Below, piece by piece: positions 20,481 through 32,082 of a stretch of 64,000 nucleotides of DNA (within the stretch, counting starts at the first letter, position 1; each line of letters starts with the position of its first letter). This DNA comes from Platynereis dumerilii. Its lineage: Eukaryota; Annelida; Polychaeta; Phyllodocida; Nereididae. The stretch spans positions 2,418,001-2,482,000 of the forward strand of contig JAPTHN010000042.1 in the NCBI GenBank assembly GCA_026936325.1, read 5' to 3'. The notes under the pieces were generated by a model that saw only the letters and a list, made by a program, of their open reading frames with translations, had not been told where the DNA came from and ran no database searches. The position numbers and the translations under genes are program-made.

Positions 20481-20850
20481 TGGTTCTTCTGTGCATACTT
20501 GCATGTACTCAATGTACAGGAAACATTCTTGTATTCTTGTCTGTATGCATGTTACATAATTATGTATGATTCCTGTGTACTTTTCCATGTACCGTTTACT
20601 TGCTCATCTACTTGTGTCTGTTCGAGTTGCTGGTACCACAGTAGGTGAAGTTTTGTTACCGCTCGCGGTTACGTCTACTAGTATTTTTTTTCTTTGTCAG
20701 CTTGGTTATTCAAATTACTGATAGTTTTTATGATTATAGTAAGTCCCAGAATGCCTCAATTAGGTCACTTTAATAAACAAAGTGCCATTTTGAGGCGATG
20801 TTCTGTTGGAACACTAAATGACAAATTGATGGATTCAGAAGCCTAACAGT

Positions 20851-21611
20851 CTCCAGTGAGTTAATGTAAAGATTTAGGCAAAATTACCATAAATCTCACT
20901 TACTAAATTTTCGGTGAACTTTAAAGGCACAAAATAATAATTTCCTTTAAATAGTCATGAAAAATAACATTTTTTGTCTCAGGCTGGTAATATTTATGCT
21001 TACATGCAATTTCAGTCAATTATAGGCCTATAAATAGCCTATAAAGAGCCATATTTGGCACCCACCCCTGGAGCCACGCTATGGCAACAGCTATAACAAA
21101 ACTAATTTTTAATATTGTTTTCTTAGGCCTCCAAAAACAATTATCTGGAGGGACAATTTTGAGATAGCCCTTTTTTTGGCTAAAAACAGGCAAAACATTT
21201 TTTTCCCGCCAAAAACGAGGCTGAAATTTTGGCGGGAAAACCAGTTTTTGGCTATTTTTAGACCAATAAGGGGCTATCTCAAAATTGTCCCTCCACAAAA
21301 TTGATTTTTTAGGCCTTAGAAAACATTATTAAAAATTAGTTTTGTAATAGCTGTTGCCATAGGGTGGCGCCAGGGGTATGTGCCAAATATGGCTATTTAT
21401 AGGCTATTTATAGGCCTATCATGCCCTGAAATGGCATAAAGGCAAAAATATATCCAGCGCGAGACAAAAAATATTAATTTTCATGAATATTTTTAAGAAA
21501 TAATCATTCTGACGCTTAAAACATCACAGGGAATTAAATAATTTGGAATTTTCCCAATTTTTGCCTTAATTTTTACATAAAGTCACTGGAGGTGGTAATG
21601 AAACACGGATT
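20851..21611. repeat. ~760-bp imperfect palindrome (foldback element)
   Basis: Arms of ~370 bp mirror around ~21220. Outer pair CTCCAGTGA (20851) and TCACTGGAG (21603). Inner pairs include ATTTTTTGTCTC, TATAGGCCTATAAATAGCC, GCCATATTTGGCA, GCTATGGCAACAGCTAT, GGAGGGACAATTTTGAGATA and TTTTCCCGCCAAAA with their complements. Non-coding; probably a foldback DNA transposon. Confidence 0.83.
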
Positions 21612-21771
21612 TTGATGGATACAATACCAAACAACATTTACAGAAGGTAGGGCTTTCTCTTATGGCTTGACAGGCCAATCTTTATAGTCTAAACAGGCCT
21701 AGAATAGCCGCAACAAATCTGATGCGGAAATTTCGACCTGTATTGTATTTGGATTCTGCTAGACTACCTGG

Positions 21772-21852
21772 GTACAAAGGACTCAGGATATCTTCAACTC
21801 GTGGAGTACATCTCAAAATATCACCATACCCATTTGGTCTTATTATATAACT
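21772..21852 (-). repeat. Third copy of the ATAAGACCAAATGG repeat
   Basis: Reverse complement of the repeats at 14233 and 14625: TGGGTACAAAGGACTCAGGA, TATCTTCAACTCGTGGAGTA, CCCATTTGGTCTTATTATA. Confidence 0.72.
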
Positions 21853-22279
21853 CAATGTACGAGAAATAACACTGCTTGCTGCAAATGATGACAAAATTAA
21901 TATTGAATACTTAAAACGACCGAGGCAGGGTGGAAGACATGATTTCATATAAGATGGTTAGACTTTTTCAATTAAGTGAAGATAAGCAGATCATAGCTTG
22001 GATTGTAAATTTCAATGATAAATTCAGGACATTCAATAACTGATCATGAGACATGAAGTTAGCATACTGCATTTGACAGCACGTACAGAATATTAGATCA
22101 TGGTAGACTTTTGTTATAAAAGTTGAAGTTAATTAAATTTTAGCTTGGATTCTGAAGTACTTAGCAGTGAGACTGCACACGTTATGAGTATCAGCTACTC
22201 ATAGTCTTATTGTCTTTACCAAATACAGTTTTTTCATTATTCAACATAGAGTGAAACAAGTGTCAAAGGGAGAATTTTG

Positions 22280-23660
22280 TAATTTGACAGTTTGGCCCAC
22301 TCCTGTTTAGAAGTCCCTCATGAACAGTAAGCAGACAGTTGTGAAACAGAGCTAATTCCACTTTCAACACCCAGATCTCTTTGTTGCCAAGTTTACATTG
22401 TCTAGGCTTCATTGTGTTGCAGCTGGCTTGACAATGCTATTGTGTGTTTGGTGTCACTCTTTTCTCCTAGGGTGTAATTACAGCCTTGGAATTGAAACTG
22501 GCTACCTATCATATATGTATTGATTTAGGGCATGCTGTAGCTAATTTATCGTACACATTTATGTGAGATCATTTTGTCAACAGGTTCTTCACAGAAGAGT
22601 AATCTGGTGGATTTTCTCTTAATTAGATTGTCAAGTGCCTCATAGTTGAGTTGTTTTTTAAAGCTGTAGGGCTTTGTGCTTGAATGTGCCATTGTGGATG
22701 CTGAAGAACCATATTTTCTGTGTTATAATTCAAAGCAGAATGAGACTGCACTACTTCACACTTTGTGGAATCACCACTACAAGGAACAATTGCGAGTTGT
22801 CCATAGCCTTGTGATACAGCCGACGAATGACGAGTACTTACATTTGGTTGCTAGTGAACATCAATGACCTCACAACAGGCGCTATCCATAGTATTGTGAC
22901 AAGCTGTCAACTTGTCATTGAGCAACTTGTGAACTCATTGATACTCAGTTGGTCACTCGTTTTGATAGCATTGCAAGTATGGGCTATAACCTCATAAATT
23001 GCTTAATAATGTGAATCATAGACAATAACCTGACATGGATAGGGCCATGACCTCTCAAGGACCGTTTTAGTCCAATTCCGTAAGCACTTGACTTTGTTTT
23101 CAGTTTGCTAAAGAGGAGAAATAAGTTGGAGCATTGGACCTTGAATGCATTAATTTGGAGTGAGTTATTTTGTTGTGGAATAATTGGCCATTGACACATG
23201 AATGAACTACACCGAAAGATTATGCTCAAAAGTGTGGCAAGTTACAATAATAACTAGATTAAAAAAAACTTGCCACTCAATTGTTACTCACTCAACCCAT
23301 GCGTGAGATAATTTACAAAACCACCAAAAAAACTGACATTGGCAGTTTGGATCAGAAGACTGCAAGTCAGCTGCACTGCTGCAGTCTACATTGCGAAACA
23401 GTTTTTTGAGACCAAATTTATAATTTATGGTTACGGCCGGAAGCTGTAAAATCTGCACAACCAGGACAATTTACAGCATAGTTCAACAAAGTGTAGAACA
23501 GTGACTCCTGTTTGCTTCTGAGTATGTCAGACACTTTCAATGGCCTTTCTGTGTCAAGCGGGAGCCAAATTAGTATCCCCAAAGCAGACCGCAGAATCCT
23601 GCCCCATATCTCCAAGAGGATCAAATGTTTTTCTCTAGAGAGCACATGATTCTGCATTTG
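22280..23660 (+). repeat. Degraded large repeat unit, left-orientation piece L2
   Basis: Contains 22335-22490 (CTTTCAACACC, TTGCCAAG, GACAATGCTATTGTGTGTTT, shared with 31315-31440 and inverted at 37505-37665, 43705-43925 and 50745-50960). 22575-22650 (ACAGGTTCTTCACAGAAGAG, inverse of 43565, 50344, 57738, 60173 and 63930) and 23412-23453 are further matches. No conserved frame. Confidence 0.65.
22790..23060 (+). pseudogene. Possible very old LINE RT remnant
   Basis: VNINDLTTGAIHSIVTS at ~22855-22910 and IIDNNLTW at ~23013-23036 resemble the post-motif-B and LGVTIDNNLTW stretches of Jockey-type RT, in correct order on one strand. YADD and the rest are gone. Weak call. Confidence 0.35.
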
Positions 23661-24090
23661 TACATCCTTATTTTGAATTTATAATTTTGCTATTCATGTC
23701 AGAAATTAATATCTTATATAACACTACACTTTCAAAGTCATCAAAAACACTGTATATCAATCTTACTCATTGCTCATTTTCACAAAACCCGATTAACTTT
23801 CTGCTTACTTTTAAACTCACTTTCATGATGCCTAATGACAGTCAACTTTAATTAAAGGCTTATTCATAGGTGACATAGACCTGTTTCGATCTAAGATGTT
23901 GCTGAGTGCATTTTATTTCTTTTTTCCCCATATCAACTAGCATAAAATGGATTGTGACCGCAAATAACAAAACAATCTTTGCTACTTCAACAAATCACAG
24001 CAACATTTCGCAATTTGTGAGCTTGGCTCTTGCTGTTTTTATATCCTTGCTGTACCAAGTGAAATCAAACATACTCAAAGCAGCTTGAAT
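23661..24090. other. No recognisable feature
   Basis: AT-rich sequence with no coding signal that I trust. Confidence 0.4.
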
Positions 24091-25520
24091 TATAATAAAA
24101 CCCACTCAGGGTGGTGGATCAGTCCACAGAAACCCATGAGTGGTCTGGCTGGCGGAGGAACTCACGAGTGGCGAAGCCACGAGTGAGTTCCATATTATTA
24201 TTGTATATCCCACACTTGGCAGTGATCCTCATGGAAAACCCATGAGGAACAGCCCATGGGATATAATTTTGTGATCCACCATCCCTAATCTAAATATGAT
24301 CCACCATCCCTAATTCAAACATGATCCACTATCCTTGATTTAAATATTTTATTTATTCGTGGCACTACTTCAGATCACACATGAGGTCACAATCACGACA
24401 CATGACATCACAACAGCAGCACCTGATGTCACAATAGAAGAAGAGCAGCTATGACATCATTAGCATTGGTGACTTCACCAGCAGTCATGTGACCCTGTCC
24501 GCTTTGTTTATAGCAACCAGTCAGACTCCACCCACTTTGTCATTTGTTTATGGGTCATTTACGTGAAAACGCGCGATTTGATGTCCTGCATTCGTGTGTG
24601 TCTGCCTTTGTAGGACTGAAATGATTTTTGGCCAAATATTTAGAATAACATTTTTCCTAGAAGAAAACAAAAATTGAAGTTGGTGCGGCCATGCTGAACA
24701 TGCTATATCACTCATTAAGTAGTCCAAATGTCCTTACCGTGGCATGTCCGCAACTCAACATTTTAATTTCAAACTTGTGCAACTTGAAAATTACTGCATA
24801 AAATGTGACATGCAAAGTGTAGATTTCTAGATATATGTTACATTAACTACCTAGAGGTGTTTTTTTCTGAAATATAAGTAATTTATCTACATCTCCAGGC
24901 TTGTTGAAGCTGTGTTCCAATTTTGAGATTAACTCTTTGGCCACGGTAAAGACAGAGGTAAAGTTGCCACCAGAGTAAGTTAATACAGCATGATGTCTCC
25001 AGATGCCACTAGAGTGTAAAGAACCAGGATATAACTACTTTTTTACCATATCATTGGGAAAGCCAGAGCTGCCATCTGTTAGTCAGACGATGAAATAGGT
25101 TTTATCTTGATGTTGTCGCAACTAAACTTCGTCTTTACCGAACCCTCAACAGCAGAGGGAGTTGAAAAGGTATGATGATGTAAATGACACCATTGGTTTA
25201 GGAGGCTGTTCCAGAAGTAGTTGTGGTACTCTGAATGATGTAGTCCACTTTTTCTGGATGAAATGCTGCATAACATGTCTTTTCCGTGGCCAAAATCTGT
25301 CTTTACCGTGGTCAAATCAATGCAAATATACTGTGACACGGTAAAGACAAGGCTTGCCACGGTAAAGACATTCGATTAAATTTACTCCACTGAAACCCAC
25401 TCGTGGTCTGGCTGGCTGCAGAACTCACTCGTGGCTTCGCCACTTGTGAGTTCCTCTGCCAGCCAGACCACTCATGGGTTTCAGTGGACTGATCCACCAC
25501 CCTGAGTGGGTTTTATTATA
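24091..25520. mobile_element. 1.43-kb non-autonomous element with ~100-bp TIRs and GCCACGGTAAAGACA motifs
   Basis: TATAATAAAACCCACTCAGG at 24091 is mirrored by CCTGAGTGGGTTTTATTATA ending at 25520. The match runs about 100 bp with few mismatches (GGTGGATCAGTCCAC, GTGGTCTGGCTGGC, GAACTCAC). Each TIR holds a smaller hairpin. Inside, GCCACGGTAAAGACA or its complement occurs in full or part near 24735, 24940, 25130, 25280, 25300, 25337 and 25357, and GATCCACCATCCCTAAT is tandem three times (24270-24345). No transposase. The flanks give no clear long duplication; TA is possible. Confidence 0.85.
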
Positions 25521-25820
25521 GGCTTCACTTTTCTTTGTGGTACTCATGCCAGTATGAAATTATGTGATTGCTTTTGAAATTTATTAGTGATTTTTTACAA
25601 TGTCATAAAAAACTGATTTTCTCTTTGCCACAAGATTGCAGAGATGTTTTAACCTGAATGGACATATTTCATAAGAGCTCGTTATATCTGAGTGTTTTCT
25701 AATAAGATAAAGTGATGCAATAACAGTTATTATAAGATAAAGTGATGCAATACATGTAACAGTTATTTATTTGGGGTACACTTGGCTCACTCATCTTTCA
25801 GAATAATTATAGCTACTGTA
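25521..25820. other. No recognisable feature; short direct repeat
   Basis: TAAGATAAAGTGATGCAATA occurs at about 25704 and again at about 25734. Otherwise unassigned. Confidence 0.45.
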
Positions 25821-26243
25821 TACTCCTGGGCAAAAAAAATGGACCTTTGTCGAATTTCCTTCATTTCAATATGCTTTGATTTTTATGGGAAATACACAAC
25901 AACAAAGCTTCATTTCTTGTCAGTAAAGCAATAACATCATTATTTTAGTGTGGAATTGTGTTATGCTCTGAATTTTTAAGCAGCACAGTTTTTTGGCTAC
26001 GCTTCTTGACAACTTTGTGCACCGCAAAATGTCCTTTTTTTTACTTTCACATTTCACTGCTTTCCAATGCTCCTCTGTGTTACTGAATTTCTGTACTATT
26101 AGAGAAACATCAAAAGTCAAAAGGAAAGCATTTACTTACCAAGATAACATTGCTATTGATTAACTGACAGGAAATCAGTTTTGCTGCTTTGTTTTGAAAC
26201 AATATGAAATTCTAAAAAGGTCCATTTTTTTTGCCCAGGAGTG
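25821..26243. mobile_element. ~420-bp Tc1/mariner-type MITE
   Basis: CTCCTGGGCAAAAAAAATGG (25823, match continuing to 26 bp) is mirrored by the complement ending at 26241. A TA precedes the left end and the right end is next to TG, consistent with a worn TA duplication. The 66-codon minus-strand frame inside matches nothing I know. Confidence 0.78.
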
Positions 26244-26880
26244 CACCTGTTAGAAAAGAAAATCTTCAAGTGGAATATACAATTTTAATTTGGTCAAGTA
26301 AACATTAATTTTTCTATTATAATTATATTGTGTCCTAAAGTTTCAATTTCTGAGAACGCCATGCTAGGGATGTGGACACAGACATGCTTTAACAATTGCA
26401 CAAGACCACTCTAAACTTAGAGCTCAATAGGTTCACAAAATTGTGTATGTGCTGCACTCTTGAACCCATAACAGAAACTACAATTGATCTGACTCTTGTT
26501 AGTGAGCTCTAAGAGATTTCAGATTCAGCAACTATCACTTTTTTTAATTGAAGTGGAGTAACAATTTGGTCTGTTGAATTAGGTCTATAATTGAATATTC
26601 AATAACTTTTAATTAGCCGGTTTATTGTTAGAATGCTTCTATTGCTACAAATAGGTACTTGTTGTGGAACTTTTTTTTTGCTGGAATCATTATTTTCCAA
26701 CCCAGGGAATTGTGAGTCGTCCCAGCCAGATAGCCAAGCATGAAGGCCCTCACTTCTCAGTATAAGCTTATTAAGCTGGCCCTGATCACAATATACATTA
26801 TTTGTGAATTTGTAACAAAAAGATTAACTCTCCTCCGGCGTGACAGACATAATTACCTGTTTCAGATCTCTCAAAGCAAC
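26244..26880. other. No recognisable feature
   Basis: Unassigned AT-rich sequence. Confidence 0.4.
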
Positions 26881-28490
26881 TAAATGAATGCTTTAGTGTT
26901 TCATTGTTGTCCGTTTGTTGTTTCAATTAGTTTCTTTGGAGAAAACCATGAGCTATCATTTAAATCATGCTGGAAAAGCTGTTAAAGGATTTGAAAACTT
27001 CAGAATTTTATTGTAGTCATTGGCAGTGCATGTGCACTCATTGATCGTTTAACATTGTTGATTACGATTTGTTTACATCTTGCTGGCAGCTCAGGTGTGT
27101 GTATGAGCACAAGTGATGAGGTGCATCTACCTGGACATGACCTGACCTACTTGCATATTGATAAATGTGTCAGCTTGAGGTCATCCGATTTCTGGCAGAC
27201 TCTCCAGCTGTGCTGTTCGTTTAAAGTCTGCTCACAGACTGGTACAAGACCCCATTGCCTTTTACAAACCAGGCCATCAGCTGCATAAAGTATGGCAACA
27301 GCTGAGTACTTTCCTGAATTGCGAGAATGAAAGGCTGTGGGAAAAAAACCCGATTAATGTGTTTCAGCACTCCAATTACATCTTGATAAAGAGACAAATT
27401 ATTGCCCACTGAACACAGAAAACAACAAATAGCCTCAGTCAACTGCTCAATTTATCAATTTGGCTTTTACTTTTCTCTATTTTCCCAATACGAATATAAA
27501 GTTCTGCCATCAAGCCAGCTGTTGGTTCTTACAGCCCTAGAGATATTGGAGTGGCTGGCTTGATAAATATCTCAGGCTGTGACATGTCAAATATTTATTG
27601 TGATCAAAAAGTAATGCTCCCCATTTATGGTGTGTGGACGGGGGAAGGGGGGAGGGGTTGTGACTCAGGAGACTGTTACAGTCAACTGTGGTAGATCAGA
27701 ATGACTTTTGCCTAAAAAAATATGTGCTCAATGCCAGGGACGGACGCAGGGGGGGGATGCATCCAACCCCCCACCAGACCAAAATTTATATATTTTTACA
27801 TGTTAATTTTATCAGAGCGCAGTCTCGTTATGTCGCGAGCTATGCGTTCCGCGACGCGAAAATGCGATAGACCCCCCCACCGCAATTTTCTGGATCCCTC
27901 CCTGCTCAATGCTTCTCTCTTTATTTTATGTAAATCAGTTTATCTTGATGCCGATGCATTGTGGTGTTTGTTGTTAAAAATAGGGTTGAGGTCAAAAGTA
28001 TATATAATAATCATTATATTATTGACTTCTTGCAAGTTTCCATATCAAACATGCTTCAAATGAACGTTTGATGCAGATTCACACTTATATTAATCAGCTA
28101 ATCAAGATGATCAAAAATTGGTCATCGTAGACAAACTTCATAAATATTCACAAGTCAGTTTATTAGTGTCAGTAACAGTCTCTTTGTATGTCATTGTTTC
28201 TAGTGATCACGAAACAATATTTAGTATATTAACGCTAGCCCCATGTTTTGTTATAAATGTATTTGATTAAATTTGTACGTCTATGTTGATGTCCTTGTCT
28301 TCTTCTTGCCTGCCAGTTGCTCACACTTATACTGCACTTGATATCACTATTACACTAAGCCTTAATTAAAGACATGTTCATAGGACTTCTTTTCACACTT
28401 TATTCTGCAATTTCATGTTATGCTACATCTACAGGGTGCTCAGAACAGGCACTTCATTAAGAGAAATATCGATTCAGAACTTCAAGCATG
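26881..28490 (+). repeat. Degraded large repeat unit, left-orientation piece L3
   Basis: 27355-27640 is the reverse complement of blocks at 48955-49330, 55997-56370 and 61000-61560 (CAATTTATCAATTTGGCTTTTA, trimmed here to CAATTTATCAATTTGGC; GACATGTCAAATATTT). 28330-28460 mirrors 43080-43210 (GTGCTCAGAACAGGCAC). It carries one hAT MITE. No conserved frame. Confidence 0.62.
27735..27904. mobile_element. 170-bp hAT-type MITE
   Basis: Termini CAGGGACGGACGCAGG and CTGGATCCCTCCCTG are imperfect inverted repeats of hAT type. Perfect 8-bp target duplication CTCAATGC at 27727-27734 and 27905-27912. Confidence 0.9.
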
Positions 28491-28510
28491 TTTAAGATGC
28501 TCTAAGGCTT

Positions 28511-29670
28511 TTTACCCTCGGCCATGTTCACATGGCCTAGGTATTGCAGAGTGCAGCGGCGTCCATCTGTCTGTCTAGCTGTCTGTCCGTCTGTCTGTCC
28601 ATCATCCTTGTGTACAAGATAACTCCATTTCTATTAATCCTAGGATCATGAAACTGACAGGGATTGTGTATCATAGCAAAACCTCGAATGAGTTCTGACA
28701 TGAGTGACCTTGACCTACAACTGTGACCTTGGCAGCCATATTTGTGAAAATCTTTTGTACACGATAACTCAATTTGTATTAATCCTGGAATCAAGAAACT
28801 ATCAGGGAAGATGTATCACAGCAAGACCTTGAATGAGTTCTCATGTGAGTGACCTTGACCTACTTCTGTGACCTTAGCAGCCATATTTGTGAATATCTTG
28901 TGTACATGATGTATTCACACATGTTCACCAAATTATGATTATGTATCACTGTAAGACCTTGAAGGAGTTCTGACATGAGTGACCTTGACCTATTTCTGTG
29001 ACCTTGGCGGCCATATTTGTGAAAAGCTTGTGTACACGATAACTCCAGTTGTATTGCTCCTAGGATCACCAAACTAACAGGGATTGTGTATTACCATAAC
29101 ACCTTGTAGGAATTCTGACACAAGTGACCTTGACCTATTTCTGTGACCTTGGTGGCCATATTTGTGAAAAGCTTGTGTACATGATAACTCCAGTTATATT
29201 GATCCCATGATCACCAAACTAACAGGGATAGTGTATTACCATAACACCTTGAAGGACTTCTGACATGAGTGACCTTGACCTATTTCTTTGACCTCGGCAG
29301 CCATATTTGTGAGAAACTATAGTGCACATGATAACTCCAGTTATATTGATCCCATGATCACCAAACTAACAGGGATTGTGTATTACAGTAAAACATTGAA
29401 GGACTTCTGACATGAGTGACCTTGACCTATTCATGTGACCTTGGCAGCCATAATTGTGAACAGCTTGTGTATAAGATTCATTTGTATTGATCCATGGGTC
29501 GCCAAATTCACAGGGATTGTGCATCACTGAAAGACCTTCAATGCCTCCTGACGTGAATGACTCTGAACTACTACTACATATTTGTTAAAACTTGATGATA
29601 ATTAAATTTGTGTTGAAAAACAGCAGCATCTGCGGCTGAGGGTAGCACTTGCGGCAGCTGGTATTTTTAT
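28511..29670 (+). mobile_element. Second Helitron-like (HINE-type) family with ~145-bp repeat core
   Basis: Left end TTTACCCTCGGCC with a perfect hairpin GGCCATGT-TC-ACATGGCC at 28520-28537, then a GTCTGTC microsatellite. The core is ~6-7 tandem units: GACCTTGACCT starts at 28706, 28851, 28981, 29126, 29271, 29418 and a worn one at 29559. The right end is GGCTGAGGGTA (29634-29644), the subterminal inverse of TACCCTCGGCC, then GCACTTGCGGCAGCTGG. The plan matches the element at 16008-18232. The exact 3' terminus (CTRR) is worn and unclear. Confidence 0.65.
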
Positions 29671-29999
29671 TTCAACAATGATACATTTTGCATAAATTAT
29701 AACTAAATTTTGCACTGCTCTGTATGCTGAATCTGAATCTGAAACCTAATAAAAATTAATAATCACCAAAAAACCTGGCCCAACTCAAATTTGCAGTGAT
29801 TAATTACCACCTTAATTAGAAGAGCTTCAAGTTCAACCTATGGGTTTAAACTCTAATAAAAATGAAGAAGCCTGGATTTAGAAATATTAATAGAATATTG
29901 AATTAATTGATGGTTGATGAGAAAGAAATCTGAAACAGTTTACAAAATTGCTCAACCTCACAGTTGGAGTATTTTTACATATTTGCAAATGCATCCTGA
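29671..29999. other. Possible LINE tail, otherwise unassigned
   Basis: CTGAATCTGAATCTGAAACC near 29728-29747 looks like a short tandem LINE tail. Nothing else seen. Confidence 0.35.
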
Positions 30000-31770
30000 A
30001 GAAGATTATTTTCATTGTTATAAGGGATGTCAAAAAATGCCAACATTCATCCAACGCGACAACTTTGGGAAATTTTGGAGGACGCTCTTACTGAAATCTT
30101 GGCCATAGTGAAAAAGATGGTCAAGCTGCCACAAAGAAATATGTATGCATCACTCAGAAATAACCAAAAAGCAATTCTATGAATAGGACAAGACATCAAT
30201 TGCTTAGACTCAAGAATATGACTGCTGCATGGCTGGACACTGGTAAATGTAATGACTTTATAAGTGTCTCAGACGAAACTCTATGAATAAATACATCACA
30301 CTAGATCATCCTTCCCTGAGACACATAAGAACTACGTTCTTGTTTTTCAAAAATTCTTTGCATGCTACTGTAGTAGTCTTGTTGTGGCACCGGCAAAGAC
30401 GCTGGGTCAAAAGCATCTGTTCAACATTCATACATTTCATGTACTGTACTTAATTGCAGTCGAAGCTATACAGGCATAGAGACATTTCTGGTGTCTTTTT
30501 CGTTCTCATGGACTTCTTAATTATGGATGATAAGTAGGTCATTGACAAATTTATGTTTGCCTTTGTGATATGTGTCTTGTGTTTGTCATCAAAGATTAAT
30601 TCTCTTTCTTTCTTCTATATTTTTTACGTTCTTTTTTTTTTTGCCTTTTTATGCCCTTTCTTCTCTTTTTATGCTTCTGTGCCCTAATATTTTGCCTGAG
30701 TGATGTACTGCCGCAGGTGCTGTCATATCGTGGCGGTGTTCCTCAAACTTATGGCCTTTAACAGACTCTTTAGGTCGCCCTGTCATCAAGCAGACAGTGG
30801 CTGGAAGCCTGGAACCAATTAATCAACTAAATGTCTCCCCTATATCCATTTGAAATGATAAATTCAGTGCATTCAATAAGTCACCGAGAAATGAAGTTGA
30901 CATGCTGCAAAAGACATAAAAAATATGGAATCTCAAGAATCGAGAGAGAGAAATAATTAGTTGGCTAGACCTTAGTAAATCTTAAAACTTTAGAATAATA
31001 TTTTGCAAGTATTTTGAGCTGCAATGCTTGGAAACTTTATTAATGTAACTGAATATCAGCGACAGAGTCTTGTTATAATGTTATCATTTATCTATCTTTA
31101 CAGACAGGAATTCAATCACAATGAAGATATTATACAAAATAAATAAATCAAGTCGTACAGAGATGATAGAGAGACACATTGTTTTGCAATATTTTGGCTT
31201 TGATCATCACTTCAAAATAGAGGAAAACTGAACCTTAAGGAATAAATATGTAACCTGACAGTTCAATTGTGCGCAATGTGCAGGCCTCTTGTCATCCTGT
31301 TGAACCAGTTGAAAAACAGAGTTAATTCCACTTTCAACACCAGTATCCCTTGGTAGCCAAGTTGTGTTGTTGTTGGCTCGACAATGCTATTGTGTGTTTG
31401 GTGACGCTATGTTCTCTTTCGCTGGAATTACAGCATTGGCCTGTTACATAATGGTGTTGACTCAATGTACTTTATGTTGTATAATCTTGATGTAAAATCA
31501 TGCTGTCATTTATCTTTAGCTGATTTGCCTCAGTGTATATTTATATCCAGTTTTTTCTATTTCTGTCCAAACAAATTCCTGCACAACAGTGCATCAGTTG
31601 TTTAATCCCTGGAGCGAAATGATGGGCTCATATATTTTGCCCAAACGACTCCGTACACATTGTGGAAAGGTCAGAGTTGAAATTCTGGACAGTATGCAGA
31701 CCTTTTGTTCCCCGGTGGGGGCACTGGTATGCACCAAATTAAGGCCAGATGCCTGACATTATGGTTGGTG
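30000..31770 (+). repeat. Degraded large repeat unit, left-orientation piece L4
   Basis: Four blocks in order: 30110-30360 (inverse of 39225-39668 and 47310-47745), 30520-30870 (GGTCGCCCTGTCATC block), 31315-31440 (CAATGCTATTGTGTGTTTGG block) and 31605-31765 (CATTGTGGAAAGGTCAGAGT, inverse of 35810-35990). The mirror-image order in R1 (35.8-39.7 kb) shows an inverted duplication. Confidence 0.78.
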
Positions 31771-32082
31771 GAATATACAATATGTGCATAGCTCAGCTTC
31801 TGTGAGTGAAAAACAGACTTAGAAATAACTGCATGGGGCTACAGAGAATGTTGTATAATAATGTGGAGGAAATATACCCTTTTTTCACTTTATACTATGA
31901 TGATTGGTGGTATACATCTTAATTATTCTGAAAAAATTAATCAATTTTGTTGGGCACAATAATTATGACTTAAAACTGCATTATAACTCTATGTTTAGCA
32001 ATATAAGAGTAAAATTTTATAAGATCTCATAAATGACGGGCATTATTCAACTGCTTCTTCCTAAACTTCAGCCTAATATAGT
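31771..32082. other. No recognisable feature
   Basis: Unassigned stretch before Helitron copy 3. Confidence 0.4.

Larger units (their letters stand above)
18233..20681 (+). mobile_element. Helitron-like element, copy 2, joined head to tail to copy 1
   Basis: Begins right after the CTAG of copy 1 with TTTTTTTTATTCTTTCCGA, i.e. inside the body and without the left palindrome. It then follows copy 1 base for base with moderate divergence. The right end is identical to copy 1: hairpin at 20655-20672 and CTAG at 20678-20681. A 368-bp internal tandem duplication starts at 19509 and 19877. The minisatellite is at 20340-20480. No coding. Confidence 0.82.

Noticed and set aside
25920-26120. 66-codon minus-strand frame inside the 420-bp MITE
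   Set aside because: Too short for a transposase and with no recognisable motif; MITEs of this size are non-coding.
27055-27288. 77-codon Cys-containing plus-strand frame
   Set aside because: No signal peptide, splice signal or family likeness; the region is part of the degraded repeat unit.
28580-29600. Tandem ~145-bp units as a CRISPR-like array
   Set aside because: Eukaryotic context, units directly adjacent and diverged, no constant repeat with unique spacers, no cas genes; better explained as the core of a Helitron-like element.
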